Under the pieces are notes generated by a model. It saw only the letters and a list, made by a program, of their open reading frames with translations, was not told the DNA's origin and made no database searches. This document shows positions 43,637 to 52,424 of a stretch of DNA of 64,000 bases, in pieces. The DNA comes from Polyangiaceae bacterium (lineage in GTDB: Bacteria; Myxococcota_A; Polyangia; Polyangiales; Polyangiaceae). Position 1 is the first letter of the stretch. Every line of letters starts with the position of its first letter. A program made the translations under genes and the position numbers. The stretch covers positions 1 to 64,000 of the forward strand of contig JADLAB010000265.1 of assembly GCA_020848455.1 (NCBI GenBank). The letters are read 5' to 3'.

Positions 43637-45144
43637 TGAGCTCGTTCCTCGTGGCCCTCGCTCCGCTGCTCGTCGTCGGGCTCGGCGGCCTGCTCCTCAT
43701 GCTCGGCGAGGCCTTTGCCCACCGCGAGCGAGGCGGCAGCGGTCCCTCGGCCGACCTCGCCATCGGCAGCTTCGTGACGCTGGCGGCCGGAGCCGTCGTG
43801 GCCTTCTCGCTGTGGCTCGTCGGGCCCGAGAACCTCGGCGGCGCGGCCGGGGTCGCGCCCTTCCTCATCGTCGACCGCTTCACGCTGTTCTTCGACATCG
43901 TGCTCTGCGTCGGCGGCGCGCTCGCGGCCCTGCTCGCGGGCGGCTACCTGCCCGAGCACAAGCTCGACCGCGGCGAGTTCTACCCGCTGCTCATCTTCTC
44001 GACCCTCGGCGCCATGGTGCTCGCGAGCGCGGGTGATCTGCTGAGCCTGTTCATCGGGCTCGAGACCATGTCGCTCGGCGTCTACGCCCTCGTCGGCTTC
44101 CGCCGCGGCTCGGCCCGGAGCGCCGAGGGAGCGGTGAAGTACTTCCTGCTCGGCTCCTTCGCGGCCGCGCTCCTGCTCTACGGCGGCGCGATGCTCTACG
44201 GCGCCACCGGGCACACGGACCTCGCGGGCATCGGGGCGGCACTGCGCGGCGGGACGCTGACCGGCGCCGACTACGGTCTCGCGATCGTGGCGATGGTGCT
44301 GGTGCTCGCGGGGCTCGCCTTCAAGGTGAGCGCCGTGCCGTTCCACATGTGGACGCCGGATGCGTACGAGGGCGCCCCGACGCCGGCGACGAGCTTCATG
44401 GCGGTGGCGGTCAAGAGCGCGGCCTTCGCGACGCTGCTGCGCGTGCTCGTGTCCGCCTTCGGCGACCCGGCCTCGATGTCGTGGGGCACGGGCTGGCCGC
44501 CGGTCGTGGCACTGCTCGCCGTGATGACCATGACCGTCGCGAATCTCGTCGCGGGGCGGCAGGAGTCGGTCAAGCGCATGCTCGCGTACTCGAGCATCGC
44601 CCACGCCGGCTACCTGCTCGTGGCCGTGGTCGCGCTCATGACCCAGCCCGGGATCGCGCAGGGCAGCATCCTCTTCTACTTGCTCGCCTACACGGTCTCG
44701 ACCGCGGGGGCCTTCGGCGCCCTCATCCTCTGCGGCAGCCGCGGCAAGGAGGCCGTGAGCTACGAGGATCTCGCGGGCATCGGCCACCGGCACCCGGTCG
44801 CGGCCGCGGCCTTCGCGCTCTTCCTCCTGTCGCTCACGGGCGTGCCGCCCACGGCCGGCTTCTTCGCGAAGCTCTACGTGGTGCGCGCCGCCATCGGCGG
44901 CGGGTTCCTGCCGCTCGCCATTCTCCTGCTCCTGAACAGCGTCGTGGCCGCCTATTACTACCTGCGCGTGCTCGTCTACATGTACATGCGCGAGCCGGCG
45001 CCGGGAGCTCCGGTCGCCGTGCCGATGCGCTCGGGCTACGTCACCGCGGCGCTCCTCATCTGCGCGGCGGGCGTGATGCTGCTCGGCCTGTGGCCGACCC
45101 GCTCGCTCGAGCTCGCCATCGACGCGGCGCTCGCGGCGCGGTGA
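43636..45144 (+). CDS. nuoN: NADH-quinone oxidoreductase subunit NuoN
   Basis: 502 residues, normal length. The ATG at 43636 shares a base with the nuoM stop; GGAGGTG lies 10 bp upstream. Antiporter-like landmarks: DLLSLFIGLETMSLGVYALVGF (conserved Glu), AEGAVKYFLLGSFAAALLLYG, LAFKVSAVPFHMWTPDAYEGAPTPATSFMAVAVKSAAFATLLR (lysines on the proton path), QESVKRMLAYSSIAHAGYLLVA and LTGVPPTAGFFAKLYV. It is the last nuo gene of the cluster. A lipoprotein gene follows 44 bp downstream. Confidence 0.96.
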   Translation: MSSFLVALAPLLVVGLGGLLLMLGEAFAHRERGGSGPSADLAIGSFVTLAAGAVVAFSLWLVGPENLGGAAGVAPFLIVDRFTLFFDIVLCVGGALAALLAGGYLPEHKLDRGEFYPLLIFSTLGAMVLASAGDLLSLFIGLETMSLGVYALVGFRRGSARSAEGAVKYFLLGSFAAALLLYGGAMLYGATGHTDLAGIGAALRGGTLTGADYGLAIVAMVLVLAGLAFKVSAVPFHMWTPDAYEGAPTPATSFMAVAVKSAAFATLLRVLVSAFGDPASMSWGTGWPPVVALLAVMTMTVANLVAGRQESVKRMLAYSSIAHAGYLLVAVVALMTQPGIAQGSILFYLLAYTVSTAGAFGALILCGSRGKEAVSYEDLAGIGHRHPVAAAAFALFLLSLTGVPPTAGFFAKLYVVRAAIGGGFLPLAILLLLNSVVAAYYYLRVLVYMYMREPAPGAPVAVPMRSGYVTAALLICAAGVMLLGLWPTRSLELAIDAALAAR

Positions 45145-45188
45145 GCGTGGCCAAGCGCGCCGCGCCGCGCTATCGCTCGGGAGCACGC

Positions 45189-46103
45189 ATGAGGAACATC
45201 CAGACCTGGGTCGCGCTCGCGCTCGGCACGTGGGCCAGCGCGTGCGGCTCGCCGGCGGCCGAGCCCGGCGCTCCGTCCACCAGCGCGAGCGTCGGCGCGG
45301 CGCCGACGACCGCGTCGGCGAGCGGCACCACCACGGGCTCCACGGCTGCGACCGCGAGCTCCGCCACGGTCGATCCGAGCGACCCGGCCCAGGTGGTCAA
45401 TCCCACCGGAGAGAAGCCCTACGCGGGACCGACCGCGACGCTGCGCGGCACGGTGCGCGTGACGGGCGATCCGCCGCCCGACATGCCCGAGCGCATTCCG
45501 GCCGACTGCGCGGCCGCCGCCGCGACTCACGGCAAGCTCTTCCGGGTGGGGCAGGACGGCGCCCTCGCCGACGTGCTCGTGGCCGTGACCGGCTACCCCG
45601 GCTACGTGCCGGCCGAGGGGCCCGCGCGCAAGATCACGATCGAGGGCTGTGCGTTCTCGGCCCGCACCGTGGGCATGACCTTCGGGCAGTACCTCGAGGT
45701 CGAGAACCGCGACCCGCGCAACACCTACATCCCGTACCTCGTCGGGGGACGTCAGGCGGCGCAGCTCGTCGCCATGCCGCGCGGCGAGCCCGTGAAGCTC
45801 TACGCGAAGCAGCCGGCCCGCTACCCGCTCATCGACGAGCAGGGGCGGAGGTTCATGACGGCCGATCTCTTCGTCCTCAAGTTCGCGACCTTCGACGTGA
45901 CGCGCCTCGACGGACGCTACGAGATCCGCGGGATCCCGGTCGGCGACGTGAAGGTGAGCGCGCTCTTGCCCGCGGCCAAGATGAAGGTGAAAAACGAGAA
46001 GCTGAAGCTCGTGCCGGGCGACAACACCCTCGACTTCACGCTCGAGTTCGACGCGAAGACCGACACGCCGCCGCCGCCCGCTCCGCCCTCGCCGAGCCCC
46101 TGA
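45189..46103 (+). CDS. Lipoprotein with cupredoxin-like or regulatory beta-sandwich fold
   Basis: 304 residues from the ATG at 45189. Signal peptide with lipobox ASAC, then a Thr/Ser/Ala-rich linker to about residue 75. The folded part starts ATLRGTVRVTGDPPPDMP, then CAAAAATHGKLFRVGQDGALADVLVAVTGYPGY, ITIEGCAFSARTVGMTFGQYLEVENRD and RYEIRGIPVGDVKVSALLP, the pattern of plastocyanin-like proteins followed by a carboxypeptidase-regulatory-like strand pair. Typical copper ligands (His, Cys, His, Met) are not clear, so metal binding is doubtful. It is 44 bp behind nuoN in the same direction and may be transcribed with the nuo genes. A TATCGC box lies 12 bp upstream of the start. Confidence 0.75.
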   Translation: MRNIQTWVALALGTWASACGSPAAEPGAPSTSASVGAAPTTASASGTTTGSTAATASSATVDPSDPAQVVNPTGEKPYAGPTATLRGTVRVTGDPPPDMPERIPADCAAAAATHGKLFRVGQDGALADVLVAVTGYPGYVPAEGPARKITIEGCAFSARTVGMTFGQYLEVENRDPRNTYIPYLVGGRQAAQLVAMPRGEPVKLYAKQPARYPLIDEQGRRFMTADLFVLKFATFDVTRLDGRYEIRGIPVGDVKVSALLPAAKMKVKNEKLKLVPGDNTLDFTLEFDAKTDTPPPPAPPSPSP

Positions 46104-46206
46104 GGCCGGCACACCTCTGCGGCCTCTGCGGTCTCTGGGTGTCTGCAGAGCCCGGCGCCTCGCTTCGGCGCCTCCGCCGACGGCAGCACGCCGCGGGCTC
46201 TGGGGC

Positions 46207-46234
46207 TGACGACTGACGACTGACGACTGACGAC
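46207..46234. repeat. Four tandem TGACGAC heptamers
   Basis: Perfect 7-bp units at 46207-46213, 46214-46220, 46221-46227 and 46228-46234, just before the stop codon of the convergent lipoprotein gene. The TGACGAC unit is of the same class as the heptamers near 19.6-19.9 kb (reverse complement GTCGTCA). Confidence 0.95.
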
Positions 46235-46236
46235 CC

Positions 46237-48270
46237 TCAGGGTGCCGCGACCGTCGCGCGCTCGAGCGTCGAGATGAGCTCGTCGCGCCGCTGGCGCAGG
46301 CCGTCCAGGGCCTCGAGCTCCGCCTCGACCCAGCGCGGACCCGCATCGGCGCCGAGCGCCGCGTGCACGAGCTCGGGCAGCGGGACGCCGGACTCGTAGA
46401 CGAGGTCGCCCCCGAGACCCGAGCCGGCCTCACCGAGCTCGAGCCGCTCCACGTGCAGGGCGACGCGGCCGAAGCGCTTGCGCCGCGTGAGCTCCTCGGC
46501 GGCGAGGCGCTGCACCATGGCGCGCTTGCGGCTCGCGTGCTCGGCCTCGACGCTCGCGAGCTCGGCGAGCTCCTTCTGGTGCGCCGGATCGGCGCCGAGC
46601 GCCGGGCTCGGCTGGAAGGCCGGCCGGTCACCCTCGAGCAGCTGCGCGAGCGGCCCCACGCTCTCGAGCGCACCGGCGCCGACCTCGAAGCCGAGATCGG
46701 CACCGCGCGGCTCGGCGCCCGCGCCCACGCTCGCCAGGGCACTCGTGAGGGTGTACGGCGTCGCGCCCTCACCGGGCTTCCTGCCGGCAAAGCCCGGATC
46801 GGTCGAGGCGACGAGGCGCCCTGGGGCGACGACGATCTCGAGCGCGGCGCCGCTCGGCAGGGTCAGCGCGTAGCCGGCGTCGCTCTTGCTGCGCGTGAGC
46901 ACACCGAGCTCGGAGAGGGTGTCGAGCAGGGCCTTGGCCTTGTCGGCGTCCTTCACGCCGAGCACGACGTGCACCCCGAGGGCGGCGGCGTCGAGGAACG
47001 GCGGCTCGGGCGACAGCTCGAGCGGGTGGGTCAGCGCCCAGGCGACGTCGCCGTCGAGCGCCGCGACGGCGAGCTCGCGCACGGCGCCCGTCACGATGGT
47101 CGCCAGCTTGCCTTGCTGCTCGAGCCAGGGCGCCAGCATGTCCGCGAGGACGGTGAGATCGAGGCGCATCTGCACGAGGGCGACGGGGCGGCTGTCGACG
47201 AGCGCGCCGAGCCAGGGCTGCGCCGGCGCGGGCCCGACGAGCTTGGCGACGCGCGAGCGATCGCGCAGCCACACCTTGAAGCTGCCGCGCGCACCCGCCG
47301 CGTCGACGTCGAGGCCGAACACGAGACCGCCGAGGCCACCGAAGGCGCGGCGCAGAGGATCGTCCGCGAGGCTCTCCTGCTCGGCGCGGTAGGTGTCGTC
47401 GACCGCGACGAGCTCGTCGACCGAGGCGCCGCGGCGCCGGGCGGCCGAGAGCGCGCGGCTGCGCACGCGCTCGAGCTCGACCGCGGCGTCGCCGGTGGTC
47501 TCTCCACCGAAGCGCCCGTCCACGCCGCCGCGCTCGAAGAGCAGCCGGCGCAGGTTGAGGTAGCCGGTGACGTCGCTCGTCCCCGCGCCGCGGTACGCCG
47601 CGTAGAGGTAGTCGGGCGTCTCGTAGAGCGACTCCTCGCCGCCCTGCGCGGCGAGCTCGCGGGCGACGTCGCCGGCGGAGCGGTCGCCGTCGCTCCACAC
47701 GCACAGGGCCGAGCGCCCGCGCACGGCGAAGGAGAGGCTCCCGTCGAGCACGATGAGCAGGCCCTTGCCGACCACCTCGGGCTCGGCCCGCGCGCCCGTC
47801 ATCGCGGCAGCGCGGTAGATGGCCGTCTTGAAGCGCTCCTCGCTCCGCAGCGCGGCGACGAGCACGAAGGTGCGCTCGCGCGGCCCGAGCCAGGCGAGGG
47901 CGGCGTCGGCCTCGGGGTCGAGGCCGACCTCACGCAGGCCGTCCGCGCGCAGGAGGTCGACGCCGAAGCGGTGGGTCAGATCGGCCACGAGCGACTCGTA
48001 GGCCTGGCGGTTCGCCTGGCGGAGCCCGCGCCGCCCGAGGGTGTCGGCCAGGGTGAGCGGGTCGCGCGCCGCCACGAAGGCGGTCGTGTACCAGGGCAGC
48101 CGGCGCGCGAGCGCGAGGCGATCCGAGGTCGGGGTCTCGGGGATCCACTCGCGCGGAGCCTCGGCCTGCGGCGGCGGCGCAGCGCTGCACGCGCCCACCG
48201 CCAGCAAGAGCCAGCAGAGGCCGATGACGCGCCCGAGCCCGCCGCGCTCTCCCGTCGCCCTCGCCTTCAT
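46237..48270 (-). CDS. Large lipoprotein of unknown function
   Basis: 677 residues. The start at 48270 is fixed by GGAGGTGATC directly upstream. A signal peptide ends in the lipobox AVGAC. The mature part begins SAAPPPQAEAPREWIPETP and alternates strands and helices (GLLIVLDGSLSFAVRGRSALCVWSDGD, GVHVVLGVKDADKAKALLDTLSELGVLT, EIVVAPGRLVASTDPGFAG); a long charged helix rich in Glu/Arg appears at about 570-600, and the end is a coiled-coil-like WVEAELEALDGLRQRRDELISTLER. No catalytic motif recognised. It is divergent from the channel gene at 48458. Confidence 0.75.
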   Translation of the reverse strand: MKARATGERGGLGRVIGLCWLLLAVGACSAAPPPQAEAPREWIPETPTSDRLALARRLPWYTTAFVAARDPLTLADTLGRRGLRQANRQAYESLVADLTHRFGVDLLRADGLREVGLDPEADAALAWLGPRERTFVLVAALRSEERFKTAIYRAAAMTGARAEPEVVGKGLLIVLDGSLSFAVRGRSALCVWSDGDRSAGDVARELAAQGGEESLYETPDYLYAAYRGAGTSDVTGYLNLRRLLFERGGVDGRFGGETTGDAAVELERVRSRALSAARRRGASVDELVAVDDTYRAEQESLADDPLRRAFGGLGGLVFGLDVDAAGARGSFKVWLRDRSRVAKLVGPAPAQPWLGALVDSRPVALVQMRLDLTVLADMLAPWLEQQGKLATIVTGAVRELAVAALDGDVAWALTHPLELSPEPPFLDAAALGVHVVLGVKDADKAKALLDTLSELGVLTRSKSDAGYALTLPSGAALEIVVAPGRLVASTDPGFAGRKPGEGATPYTLTSALASVGAGAEPRGADLGFEVGAGALESVGPLAQLLEGDRPAFQPSPALGADPAHQKELAELASVEAEHASRKRAMVQRLAAEELTRRKRFGRVALHVERLELGEAGSGLGGDLVYESGVPLPELVHAALGADAGPRWVEAELEALDGLRQRRDELISTLERATVAAP

Positions 48271-48280
48271 GATCACCTCC
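48271..48280 (-). promoter_or_regulatory. Strong Shine-Dalgarno of the large lipoprotein
   Basis: GGAGGTGATC immediately before the ATG at 48270 on the minus strand. It chooses this start over several in-frame upstream codons. Confidence 0.75.
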
Positions 48281-48445
48281 GGAGCTCGCCCGCCGGGCGG
48301 GCCGGGTGGCCCCGGACGCCCTACGGCACGCGCGCGCGGAGCATAGCCCAAACCGTCGCCGGCCGCGGGGCCGACCGAGCTTTGTTGGCCCCGGCGGTGG
48401 CCCCTCTCGATGATCCCGCGCGACCGCGCAGGGGGCGCGGCGAGC

Positions 48446-48451
48446 GAGGAG
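48446..48451 (+). promoter_or_regulatory. Shine-Dalgarno deciding the channel protein start
   Basis: GAGGAG six bases before the ATG at 48458, favouring MDWLRQQ over the in-frame ATG at 48410. Confidence 0.7.
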
Positions 48452-48457
48452 CACCCG

Positions 48458-50233
48458 ATGGACTGGCTGAGGCAACAGGCACTGGATCTCTGGGAGCGCG
48501 TGAAGGACCACCTGCCCAGCATCGGCGCGGCCGTGGGCGTCCTCATCCTCGGGTGGATCGTCGCCCTCTTGCTCCGGCGCATGATGTTCGCCCTGCTCAA
48601 GCGCACCACGCTCGACGACAAGCTCGCGCAGGCGATGGGCATCGAGACCGGCGGCGAGCGGGGCGCGCGCATCGAGCGCATCATCGCCTCGGGCGTCTAC
48701 TACCTGGCCCTCGTCGCGGTCTTCATCGTCTTTTTCACGATCCTCGGCGTCGACCAGATCACCCAGCCGCTCGTCACCGTGCTGAACGGCCTGGCGGGCT
48801 CGGTGCCCAACATCTTCAAGGCCCTGGCCATCGGCCTCGTCGGCGTGCTCGTGGCCTACATGGTCCGCACCCTCCTGCGCCGCGCGCTCAAGGCCTTCCG
48901 CTTCGACGAGCGCGTGGCGCGCCTCGAGGACAAGCCCCTCGACAAGACCCCTGCCCCGCCGGCCGCCGCGCCGGCCGAGGACGCAGCGCGCGAAGCCGCC
49001 GCCGAGCCGACCGAGGCCCGACGCGAGGTCGAGCGGGACAAGAAGGCGAAGAAGAAGAAGGCGCGCGCCGAGGACCCGAGCGGCAAGCAGAAGGTGCAGG
49101 CCGGCGGCTTCAGCGACATCATCTCGAACCTCGCGTTCTGGGCCATCCTCATCGTCACGGCCGTCGGCGTGCTCGAGGCGCTCGACATCACCATGCTGGC
49201 CGGCCCGCTGAAGACGGCGGTCGAGAAGGTCACCGAGTACCTGCCGCGCGTGCTCGGCGCGGCCCTCATCCTGGCCATCGGGTACGTGATCGCCCGCGCC
49301 GCGCGCAGCGTCGTCGCGACGCTGCTCCGCCAGATCGGCCTCGACCGGGCGATCGAGCGCCTGGGCCTCGGCAAGGCGTTCCGCACCCAGCCCCTCAGCC
49401 GGGTCCTCGGCACGCTCGCCCTCGCCTTCGTGCTCCTGCACGCCGTCATCAGCGCGGTCGACAAGCTCGACGTGCCCGCGATCAGCGAGCCGGCCCGCCA
49501 GATCCTCGACCAGTTCTATGCCTACTTACCGAAGCTCTTCGTGGGCGGCCTCTTGCTCGTCGTCGGTGTCGCCGTGGCGCGCGTCGTCGGCAATCTGGTC
49601 GCGCGCATCGCCGCGGCGCTCGGCCTCGACGCCCTCGCGCGCCACCTCGGCACGAAGAAGGCGGCCACCGACGCCGCCGCGGCCGCGACGGCCGAGGTCG
49701 CGGCCGAGCCCGAGCCCGAGGCGGAGCCCGAGGCGGAGCAGCCCGAGGAGGTGCGGCGCCTGCTCGAGGCCGGCAAGGCCATCAAGAAGCCGAGCGATCT
49801 GCTCGGCGTGCTCGTCGGCGCGGTCATCATCCTGCTCTTCGCGCGCCAGGTGCTGTCGACCGTCGGGCTGCCCGACCTCGCGAAGCTCTTCGACGTCCTG
49901 CTCGCCTACCTGCCGCAGGTCGCCATCGCCGCCGTGCTCGTCGGCGCGGGCCTGTGGGCGGGCCGCTGGGCGGGCGAGCGCATCCGCGAGATGACCCAGA
50001 AGAGCCAGGACCGCGCCGCGCGTGCCCTCGCCCCCGTCGCGCGCGTCGGCATCATCGCCTTCGCCTGCATGATGGCCCTGCAGCAGCTCGGCGTCGGCGA
50101 GCGGCTCATCACGGTCGGTTTCGCGCTCGTGCTCGGCGCCGTGTGCGTGGCGGCCGCCCTCGCCTTCGGGCTCGGCGGACGCGACGTCGCGGCGAAGATC
50201 CTCGACAAGGAGTACGAGCGACGGCAGAAGTAG
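48458..50233 (+). CDS. CmpX-like mechanosensitive ion channel family protein
   Basis: 591 residues. Four similar membrane units recur: a helical YLP-x-x-x-G-A-hydrophobic pattern at about 20-50 (LPSIGAAVGVLILGWIVALLLRRMMF), 255-290 (YLPRVLGAALILAIGYVIARAA), 350-380 (YLPKLFVGGLLLVVGVAVARVVG) and 485-510 (YLPQVAIAAVLVGAGLWAGRWAG). This is the conserved TM-helix family (TM_helix, CmpX type) related to small-conductance mechanosensitive channels; a classical MscS beta domain is not seen. A highly charged Lys/Arg/Glu linker (about 185-210) and an acidic linker near 420 are cytoplasmic. Likely an inner-membrane channel or osmotic/envelope-stress protein. Confidence 0.85.
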   Translation: MDWLRQQALDLWERVKDHLPSIGAAVGVLILGWIVALLLRRMMFALLKRTTLDDKLAQAMGIETGGERGARIERIIASGVYYLALVAVFIVFFTILGVDQITQPLVTVLNGLAGSVPNIFKALAIGLVGVLVAYMVRTLLRRALKAFRFDERVARLEDKPLDKTPAPPAAAPAEDAAREAAAEPTEARREVERDKKAKKKKARAEDPSGKQKVQAGGFSDIISNLAFWAILIVTAVGVLEALDITMLAGPLKTAVEKVTEYLPRVLGAALILAIGYVIARAARSVVATLLRQIGLDRAIERLGLGKAFRTQPLSRVLGTLALAFVLLHAVISAVDKLDVPAISEPARQILDQFYAYLPKLFVGGLLLVVGVAVARVVGNLVARIAAALGLDALARHLGTKKAATDAAAAATAEVAAEPEPEAEPEAEQPEEVRRLLEAGKAIKKPSDLLGVLVGAVIILLFARQVLSTVGLPDLAKLFDVLLAYLPQVAIAAVLVGAGLWAGRWAGERIREMTQKSQDRAARALAPVARVGIIAFACMMALQQLGVGERLITVGFALVLGAVCVAAALAFGLGGRDVAAKILDKEYERRQK

Positions 50234-50349
50234 GCGCGCGCGAGCGCCTCGGCGACGCGCCGCTCTCCGGTCGGGGGGCGGCGCGTTGCGGTTGTGTGGG
50301 GGAGCGGGCCTCGCTTGTAGCAGGGGTGCGCGTCGGCTAGCGCTCGGTC

Positions 50350-50877
50350 GTGCGCGAGGTGCACGTCGTCGTCACGCGGTCGACCTTCTGGATGCGGCTC
50401 CGGCTGCACGCCCGGCTCTTCTTGGCGCGCCTGCCCTGGCTCGTCGTCGGCGCGCTCGTGCTGCCGTTCCTGTTCTGGCTCCTGACGCTCGCCGTCGACG
50501 GCGAGCTCTTCGGCGTCAGCCGCGGGCGCCTGTTCCTCTACGCCGCGGCCGGGTGCGTCGGACTCACCGTGCTCCTCGTGCTCGGCGTCGCCGTCGGGCG
50601 CAGTGTCGGCCCATCGCCGCTCGAGCGGCATCTGCCGCGCGCGCTCACCTTCCGCGTGGACGGCCTCACGGTCGTCCCGCGCGACCGCCCGGCGTACGAG
50701 ACGAGCTGGCACTGGCTCGAGCGCGCCGTGGACCGCGGCGCGACCGTCGACCTCGTCATCGGCACGGATCCGCTCCTCGTCGTCACCCTCGCGAGCGCCA
50801 CGCTCGGAGAGGACCGCCTCGAGCAGATCCGCATCTGGTTGCGGCGGAACGACAAACTGCCGCGGCGACCGGCCTAG
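50350..50877 (+). CDS. Small membrane protein, possibly YcxB-like
   Basis: 175 residues from a GTG at 50350. Two hydrophobic helices (LPWLVVGALVLPFLFWLLTLAV and LFLYAAAGCVGLTVLLVLGVAV) and a soluble C-terminal domain of about 90 residues: LTFRVDGLTVVPRDRPAYETSWHWLERAVDRGATVDLVI and DRLEQIRIWLRRN. This layout and the SWHWLERAVD segment resemble YcxB-like (DUF) membrane proteins. A TAGCGC box ends 6 bp before the start. It precedes the FHA regulator in the same direction; function unknown. Confidence 0.75.
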   Translation: MREVHVVVTRSTFWMRLRLHARLFLARLPWLVVGALVLPFLFWLLTLAVDGELFGVSRGRLFLYAAAGCVGLTVLLVLGVAVGRSVGPSPLERHLPRALTFRVDGLTVVPRDRPAYETSWHWLERAVDRGATVDLVIGTDPLLVVTLASATLGEDRLEQIRIWLRRNDKLPRRPA

Positions 50878-50965
50878 GCCCCGAGCGGGGCGCCCGCTCC
50901 CGCGCCCGCCCCCGCCCTCTGCCTCCTGTTGCCTCCGCCCCGACGCGGTCGTAAGCGCTCGACCC

Positions 50966-52402
50966 ATGGCGCGGCACGACAGCGCGGCCGAGACCGTCGA
51001 GCAGCGAACCCCGCGGCGGGTGCGCGCCGCGCGCCAGCTGCCCGCGGTCCTGCACGTCGTGCACCCGCCCGAGCTCGTCACGACGGTCGTCCTCGGCAAG
51101 GAGACCCTCGTCGTGGGGCGCCGCCCGGGCGCCGCGGACGCGGCCGCGGCCGAGCGCGAGCTGCGCCTCGACCACCCGACCGTGTCGCGCCGCCACTTCG
51201 CCATCGGCTACGACGCCGCGCGCCGCCGCCACCTCGGGCGCGATCTCGGCAGCCGCAACGGCTCGCGCGTGGACGGTCGTTTCGTCGACGCGAGCGCGCC
51301 ACGCCCGCTCGGCCACGGCGCCGTGCTGCGCATCGGCGACGCGCTCGCCGTGTACGAGTGCGGGCCCGACGTCGAGGCGCCCGACCCCGAGGCGGTCGAC
51401 CGCACCGCCCTGCCCGGCGCGAGCGCCGCGATGCGCCAGCTCCGGACCGCCGTGCACGAGCTCGCGCGCGATCCGGCCCCGGTGCTGCTGCTCGGCGAGA
51501 CCGGTACGGGCAAGGAGTTCGTGGCGCGCGAGATCCACCGGCTGAGCGGCCGGCGCGGACCGATGCTCGCGATCAACTGCGCGGCGCTCGCGCGCGAGCT
51601 CGTCGAGAGCCAGCTCTTCGGGCACGCGCGCGGCGCGTTCACGGGGGCCCACACCCCGACGACCGGCCTCTTCCGGGCGGCCGAGGGCGGCAGCCTCTTG
51701 CTCGACGAGATCGGCGAGCTGCCGCTCGATCTGCAGCCGAAGCTCCTGCGGGCGCTCGAAGAGAGCGAGGTGCAGCCGGTCGGAGACACGCGCCCGGTGC
51801 GCATCGACGTGCGCGTGATCGCCGCGACCCTGCAGCCGCTCGGCGAGCTGGCGCGCGCCGGGCGCTTCCGGCTCGATCTGTACGCGCGCCTCGCGCTCTG
51901 GGAGGTGGCGGTGCCGCCGCTGCGCGAGCGCCGGAGCGATGTGCTCGAGTGGGTCGCGCGCCTGCGCGCGCGCTTCTTCGCGGAGCGCGGACAGGGCTCG
52001 GTCCCGCCGCTCGAGCTCGACGCGGACGTGTGCGAGCGGCTCCTGCTCGCGGCCTGGCCCGACAACCTGCGCGGCCTGTCGCGCTTCGTCCACCGCGTGG
52101 CCCAGCACGGCGGCCAGGAGATCGAGGTGGCGGACCTCGACGCGTGGCTCGGGCCGGAGGCGAAGGGCGAGGCGTCGGACCCCGACGGCGACGTCACGAA
52201 GCCGGAGGTCGCGGGCGTCGCGGAGGCGCTGCGCGCGGCGAGCGCGGCTGCCGCGGGCGCGCGTCCGTCGCAGGCGGAGCTCGAGCGCGTGCTCGCGGCG
52301 ACCGAGGGCAGCGTGCGCGCGACCGCGAAGCACTTCGGCCGCGACCGCCGCCAGATCTACCGCTGGCTCGAGCACTACGGGCTGCGCGCGAGCAAGGGCT
52401 GA
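50966..52402 (+). CDS. FHA-domain sigma-54-dependent transcriptional activator
   Basis: 478 residues. The ATG at 50966 gives an N-terminal FHA domain (about 45-140: GRRPG, HPTVSRRHFAI, DLGSRNGSRVDG, GHGAVLRIGD) that binds phosphothreonine. It is followed by the AAA+ activator domain: LLGETGTGKEFVAREIH (Walker A, Lys183), the sigma-54 loop GAFTGA at 223-228, GGSLLLDEIGELPLDLQPKLLRALEE (Walker B) and the PPLRERRSDV region. The C-terminus has a Fis-type helix-turn-helix (SVRATAKHFGRDRRQIYRWLEHYGL). There is no response-regulator receiver domain, so it probably responds to Ser/Thr kinases, as is common in myxobacteria. Targets are unknown. Confidence 0.93.
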   Translation: MARHDSAAETVEQRTPRRVRAARQLPAVLHVVHPPELVTTVVLGKETLVVGRRPGAADAAAAERELRLDHPTVSRRHFAIGYDAARRRHLGRDLGSRNGSRVDGRFVDASAPRPLGHGAVLRIGDALAVYECGPDVEAPDPEAVDRTALPGASAAMRQLRTAVHELARDPAPVLLLGETGTGKEFVAREIHRLSGRRGPMLAINCAALARELVESQLFGHARGAFTGAHTPTTGLFRAAEGGSLLLDEIGELPLDLQPKLLRALEESEVQPVGDTRPVRIDVRVIAATLQPLGELARAGRFRLDLYARLALWEVAVPPLRERRSDVLEWVARLRARFFAERGQGSVPPLELDADVCERLLLAAWPDNLRGLSRFVHRVAQHGGQEIEVADLDAWLGPEAKGEASDPDGDVTKPEVAGVAEALRAASAAAAGARPSQAELERVLAATEGSVRATAKHFGRDRRQIYRWLEHYGLRASKG

Positions 52403-52424
52403 GCCGGGCGGTACACCGGCGGGC

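Noticed and set aside
46110-46160. CTCTGCGG-style near-repeats after the cupredoxin-like gene
   Set aside because: Short and degenerate; a regular unit could not be set, unlike the TGACGAC array next to it.
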